A stretch of DNA of 16,360 bases from an uncultured Verrucomicrobiota bacterium. Lineage in GTDB: Bacteria > Verrucomicrobiota > Verrucomicrobiia > Chthoniobacterales > SZAS-18. Of the stretch, positions 14,692 to 16,360 are shown piece after piece (within the stretch, counting starts at the first letter, position 1; the number at the start of each line of letters is the position of its first letter). The notes under the pieces were generated by a model. It was not told the DNA's origin. It saw nothing but the letters and a program-made list of their open reading frames with translations, and did no database searches. The position numbers and the translations under genes are program-made. The stretch is taken from the NCBI GenBank assembly GCA_937873255.1, contig CALMVM010000239.1, positions 1 through 16,360 on the forward strand. The letters are read 5' to 3'.

Positions 14692-15737
14692 GAGCGCGTT
14701 TGAAAGACGTGGCGTTGCGGGCCGGGGTGGCGGTGAACACGGCCTCGACGATCCTCAACCGGCGGCCCAACTCGTGGGCGAGCAAGGAAACGAGCGCGCG
14801 GGTCTTCGCGGCGGCGGCGGAGCTGGGCTACGAGCCGAGCCGGGCGGCGGTGGCGTTGCGCATGGGCAAGTTCAACACGGTCGGGCTCATCGTGCCCGAC
14901 CTGCAAAACCCCTTCTACGCGACGCTGGCCGAGACCTTGGAAACCGCGATTGGCCTGCACGGCTACGACCTGATCCTGGAGAGCAGCCACGCGGACGTGC
15001 GCCGGGAGGCCGACCACCTGCGCTCGATCACCAACCGGCAGGTCGATGGCCTCGTGTGCGTGCTCATCGATTACGAACGCAACCGCGCCACCCTGCAGGA
15101 ATACCGCGAGCGTGGCAAGCCCGTGGTTTCCCTGCACGAGACGGGCATCGCCGACCTGCCCGTGGACGCGGTGACGGTCGATTTCCGCGCCGGCACGACC
15201 CAGGCCGTGCAATACCTCATCGGCTTGGGCCACCGCCGGATCGCTTTCCTGTTGGCGGTGTGCGAGGGCCAGCGCGAGGGCGAGCGGCCGGAGGTGTTCC
15301 GCAAGCTGGTGAAGGAGTGCGGGTTCCGGCCGGAGGATGTCAGTTTCGTGCGTTGCGACCACACGATTGCGAGCGCCCGCACGGCGACGAGCCAGCTTCT
15401 CGGTCGTTCGCCGGGCCAGCGGCCCACCGCCGTGCTCGCGCACAACGATGTGGCGGCCATCGGCGCGATCCGAGGGGCGCTGGACCTCGGGTTGAAGGTG
15501 CCTGCGGACGTGTCGGTCATCGGCGTGGACCACACGCCCATCGGCCAGCATCTCACCACGGCGCTGACCACCGTCGAACAGCCCGTCGAACGCATGCTGG
15601 CCGAAGCCGTCAGCCTGTTGCTGCGTCGCATGGAAGACCCGCGTTACGCCGAGACCCAGCGGCGGACATTTTCCACCCGGCTCATCATCGGCGAGAGCAC
15701 CGCGCCGCCGCAGCCAAGGACGGGAAATGTTCCCTAA
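14688..15737 (+). CDS. LacI-family transcriptional regulator
   Basis: This is a sugar-responsive DNA-binding repressor or activator. In the 349-residue reading (MRARLKDVALRAGVAVNTAS...), the helix-turn-helix covers residues about 5-24. It is followed by helix 3 (KETSARVFAAAAELGYEPSR), the hinge (SRAAVALRMGK), and a periplasmic-binding-like effector domain from VGLIVPDLQNPFYATLAETL to LIIGESTAPP. The recognition helix NTASTILN differs from the common TVSRVLN type. No ATG or GTG lies near the helix-turn-helix; TTG at 14688 gives the standard N-terminus and has AGAGGG about 10 bases upstream. A GTG at 14544 or TTG at 14661 in the same frame would lengthen the protein by 48 or 9 residues. The gene is followed after 113 bases by a GH78 rhamnosidase. 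Regulation of the flanking glycosidase genes is the natural inference, and the effector is unknown. Confidence 0.92.
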   Translation: MRARLKDVALRAGVAVNTASTILNRRPNSWASKETSARVFAAAAELGYEPSRAAVALRMGKFNTVGLIVPDLQNPFYATLAETLETAIGLHGYDLILESSHADVRREADHLRSITNRQVDGLVCVLIDYERNRATLQEYRERGKPVVSLHETGIADLPVDAVTVDFRAGTTQAVQYLIGLGHRRIAFLLAVCEGQREGERPEVFRKLVKECGFRPEDVSFVRCDHTIASARTATSQLLGRSPGQRPTAVLAHNDVAAIGAIRGALDLGLKVPADVSVIGVDHTPIGQHLTTALTTVEQPVERMLAEAVSLLLRRMEDPRYAETQRRTFSTRLIIGESTAPPQPRTGNVP

Positions 15738-15748
15738 GAATCGTTCTT
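15736..15748. promoter_or_regulatory. Candidate operator upstream of the GH78 gene
   Basis: AAGAATCGTTCTT has perfect 5-bp arms (AAGAA/TTCTT) around TCG. It begins within the LacI stop codon, about 103 bases before the rhamnosidase start. It shares GAATCGTT with the candidate site at 9554-9563. Autoregulation or control of the rhamnosidase by the LacI protein would fit, but the evidence is only a short palindrome. Confidence 0.3.
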
Positions 15749-15759
15749 CTGACGCCCCG

Positions 15760-15776
15760 CTTTCCCGTCGGGAAAG
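15760..15776 (+). terminator. Hairpin between the LacI and GH78 genes
   Basis: CTTTCCC-GTC-GGGAAAG is a perfect 7-bp stem with a 3-base loop, 22 bases past the LacI stop. No T-run follows on the plus strand, so it may be a weak terminator, an mRNA-stability hairpin or a protein site. Confidence 0.4.
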
Positions 15777-15850
15777 AGACTGACGGCGGAGAGGTCAAGA
15801 ATCGATACGCATACCGCCAGAAGAGCGTCCGGCCACTCTTGTTGTCCTCC

Positions 15851-16360
15851 GTGAAAATAACGAACTCGCGCTGCGAATATTTCTCCAACCCGTTGGGAAT
15901 CGATTCCCCGCGCCCCCGTCTGAGTTGGGAGTTGCAAGCCGACCGGCGCGGCGTCCGGCAAACGGCCTACCGGGTGCGCGCCGCCCGCGACGCGGCGGCC
16001 CTCGCGGCGGGCGAATCCGATCTGTGGGACAGCGGTTGGGTGAAATCGGCGCGGTCGGTCCACGTCGAATACGGCGGCGAGGTGCTGCGTTCGCGCCAGC
16101 GCGTCTGGTGGCAGGTGGAGATCCGCGACGACCGGGCGGCCGTTGCCCGCAGCGAACCCGCGTTCTGGGAAATGGGCCTCCTCGACGCCGCCGATTGGCA
16201 GGCGGCGTGGATCGGCTCCGCGCTCGCGGGCACGGCCGATTCGCCGACGCCCTGTCCGTATTTGCGTCGCGCCGTCGAACTCCCCCGCGCGGTGCGCGCC
16301 GCGCGCCTGTACGTCACGGCGCTCGGGTTGTACGAATTTTCGATCAACGGCCGGCGCGTC
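15851..16360 (+). CDS. Alpha-L-rhamnosidase, glycoside hydrolase family 78 (N-terminal part only)
   Basis: The enzyme releases terminal alpha-L-rhamnose from plant or microbial glycans. The first 170 residues are visible before the right edge. They open with MKITNSRCEYFSNPLGID, then PRPRLSWELQADRRGVRQTA, which is the characteristic start of the N-terminal Ig-like domain. DLWDSGWVKS and RVWWQVEIRDD follow, then the beginning of the rhamnosidase N domain (YLRRAVELPRAVRAARLYVT and LGLYEFSINGRRV). The catalytic (alpha/alpha)6 domain lies outside the window. GTG at 15851 was chosen because the homologous sequence begins about a dozen codons later and no ATG is in reach. There is no signal peptide. 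Presumably it works with the GH38 mannosidase under control of the adjacent LacI protein. Confidence 0.9.
   Translation, partial: MKITNSRCEYFSNPLGIDSPRPRLSWELQADRRGVRQTAYRVRAARDAAALAAGESDLWDSGWVKSARSVHVEYGGEVLRSRQRVWWQVEIRDDRAAVARSEPAFWEMGLLDAADWQAAWIGSALAGTADSPTPCPYLRRAVELPRAVRAARLYVTALGLYEFSINGRRV

Noticed and set aside
5646..15905. A 15-base match in inverted orientation between 5646-5660 (upstream of ugd) and 15891-15905 (start of GH78), including the palindrome GGGAATCGATTCCC at 15895-15908
   Set aside because: The second site encodes the conserved NPLGID of GH78, and one 15-base match in 16 kb is within reach of chance.

Overview
The window is GC-rich, tightly packed chromosomal DNA from a Gram-negative-type bacterium. 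The evidence is an outer-membrane beta-barrel, a type IV pilus motor and a small lipoprotein. The mix of GH38 and GH78 glycosidases, a DUF2264 protein, a LacI regulator, small CxxC proteins ending in proline-rich tails and interspersed hairpin repeats most resembles Verrucomicrobiota (Opitutales-like). That placement is inference from gene content; no rRNA or other marker is present. A consistent feature is that almost no start codon has a Shine-Dalgarno sequence. Most leaders are instead pyrimidine-rich.

Layout. Positions 1-5590 hold seven minus-strand genes: pilT (cut by the left edge), a beta-barrel protein with an N-terminal CxxCxC motif, a small membrane protein with an HPCELC motif, a receiver-domain response regulator, an RppH-like Nudix hydrolase, a very small lipoprotein, and UDP-glucose 6-dehydrogenase. 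Divergent from the last is a secreted FKBP-type prolyl isomerase (5794-6501), followed by a family 2 glycosyltransferase (6723-8102). UDP-glucose dehydrogenase and the glycosyltransferase together suggest cell-surface polysaccharide synthesis.

Positions 8103-8646 are a mobile-element scar: the C-terminal part of an IS110-type transposase lying between two inverted copies of a 30-bp sequence. Next is a broken DUF2264 gene (minus), divergent from an intact GH38 alpha-mannosidase (9728-12766). A gene joining a degenerate kinase-like domain to a Clp_N-like domain follows (13020-14480), then a LacI-family regulator (14688-15737) and the start of a GH78 alpha-L-rhamnosidase that runs off the right edge. 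The right half therefore looks like a carbohydrate-utilisation locus for mannose- and rhamnose-containing glycans, with the LacI protein as its likely regulator.

Repeats are prominent. Two copies of a REPIN-like element share the same perfect 23-bp inverted arms, each arm itself able to form a hairpin. There is also an inverted repeat built from 9-bp units after the beta-barrel gene, and the 30-bp pair around the IS110 remnant. The most unusual protein is the pseudokinase/Clp_N fusion. No CRISPR array, tRNA, rRNA or known riboswitch was seen, and no gene-free stretch exceeds about 260 bases.
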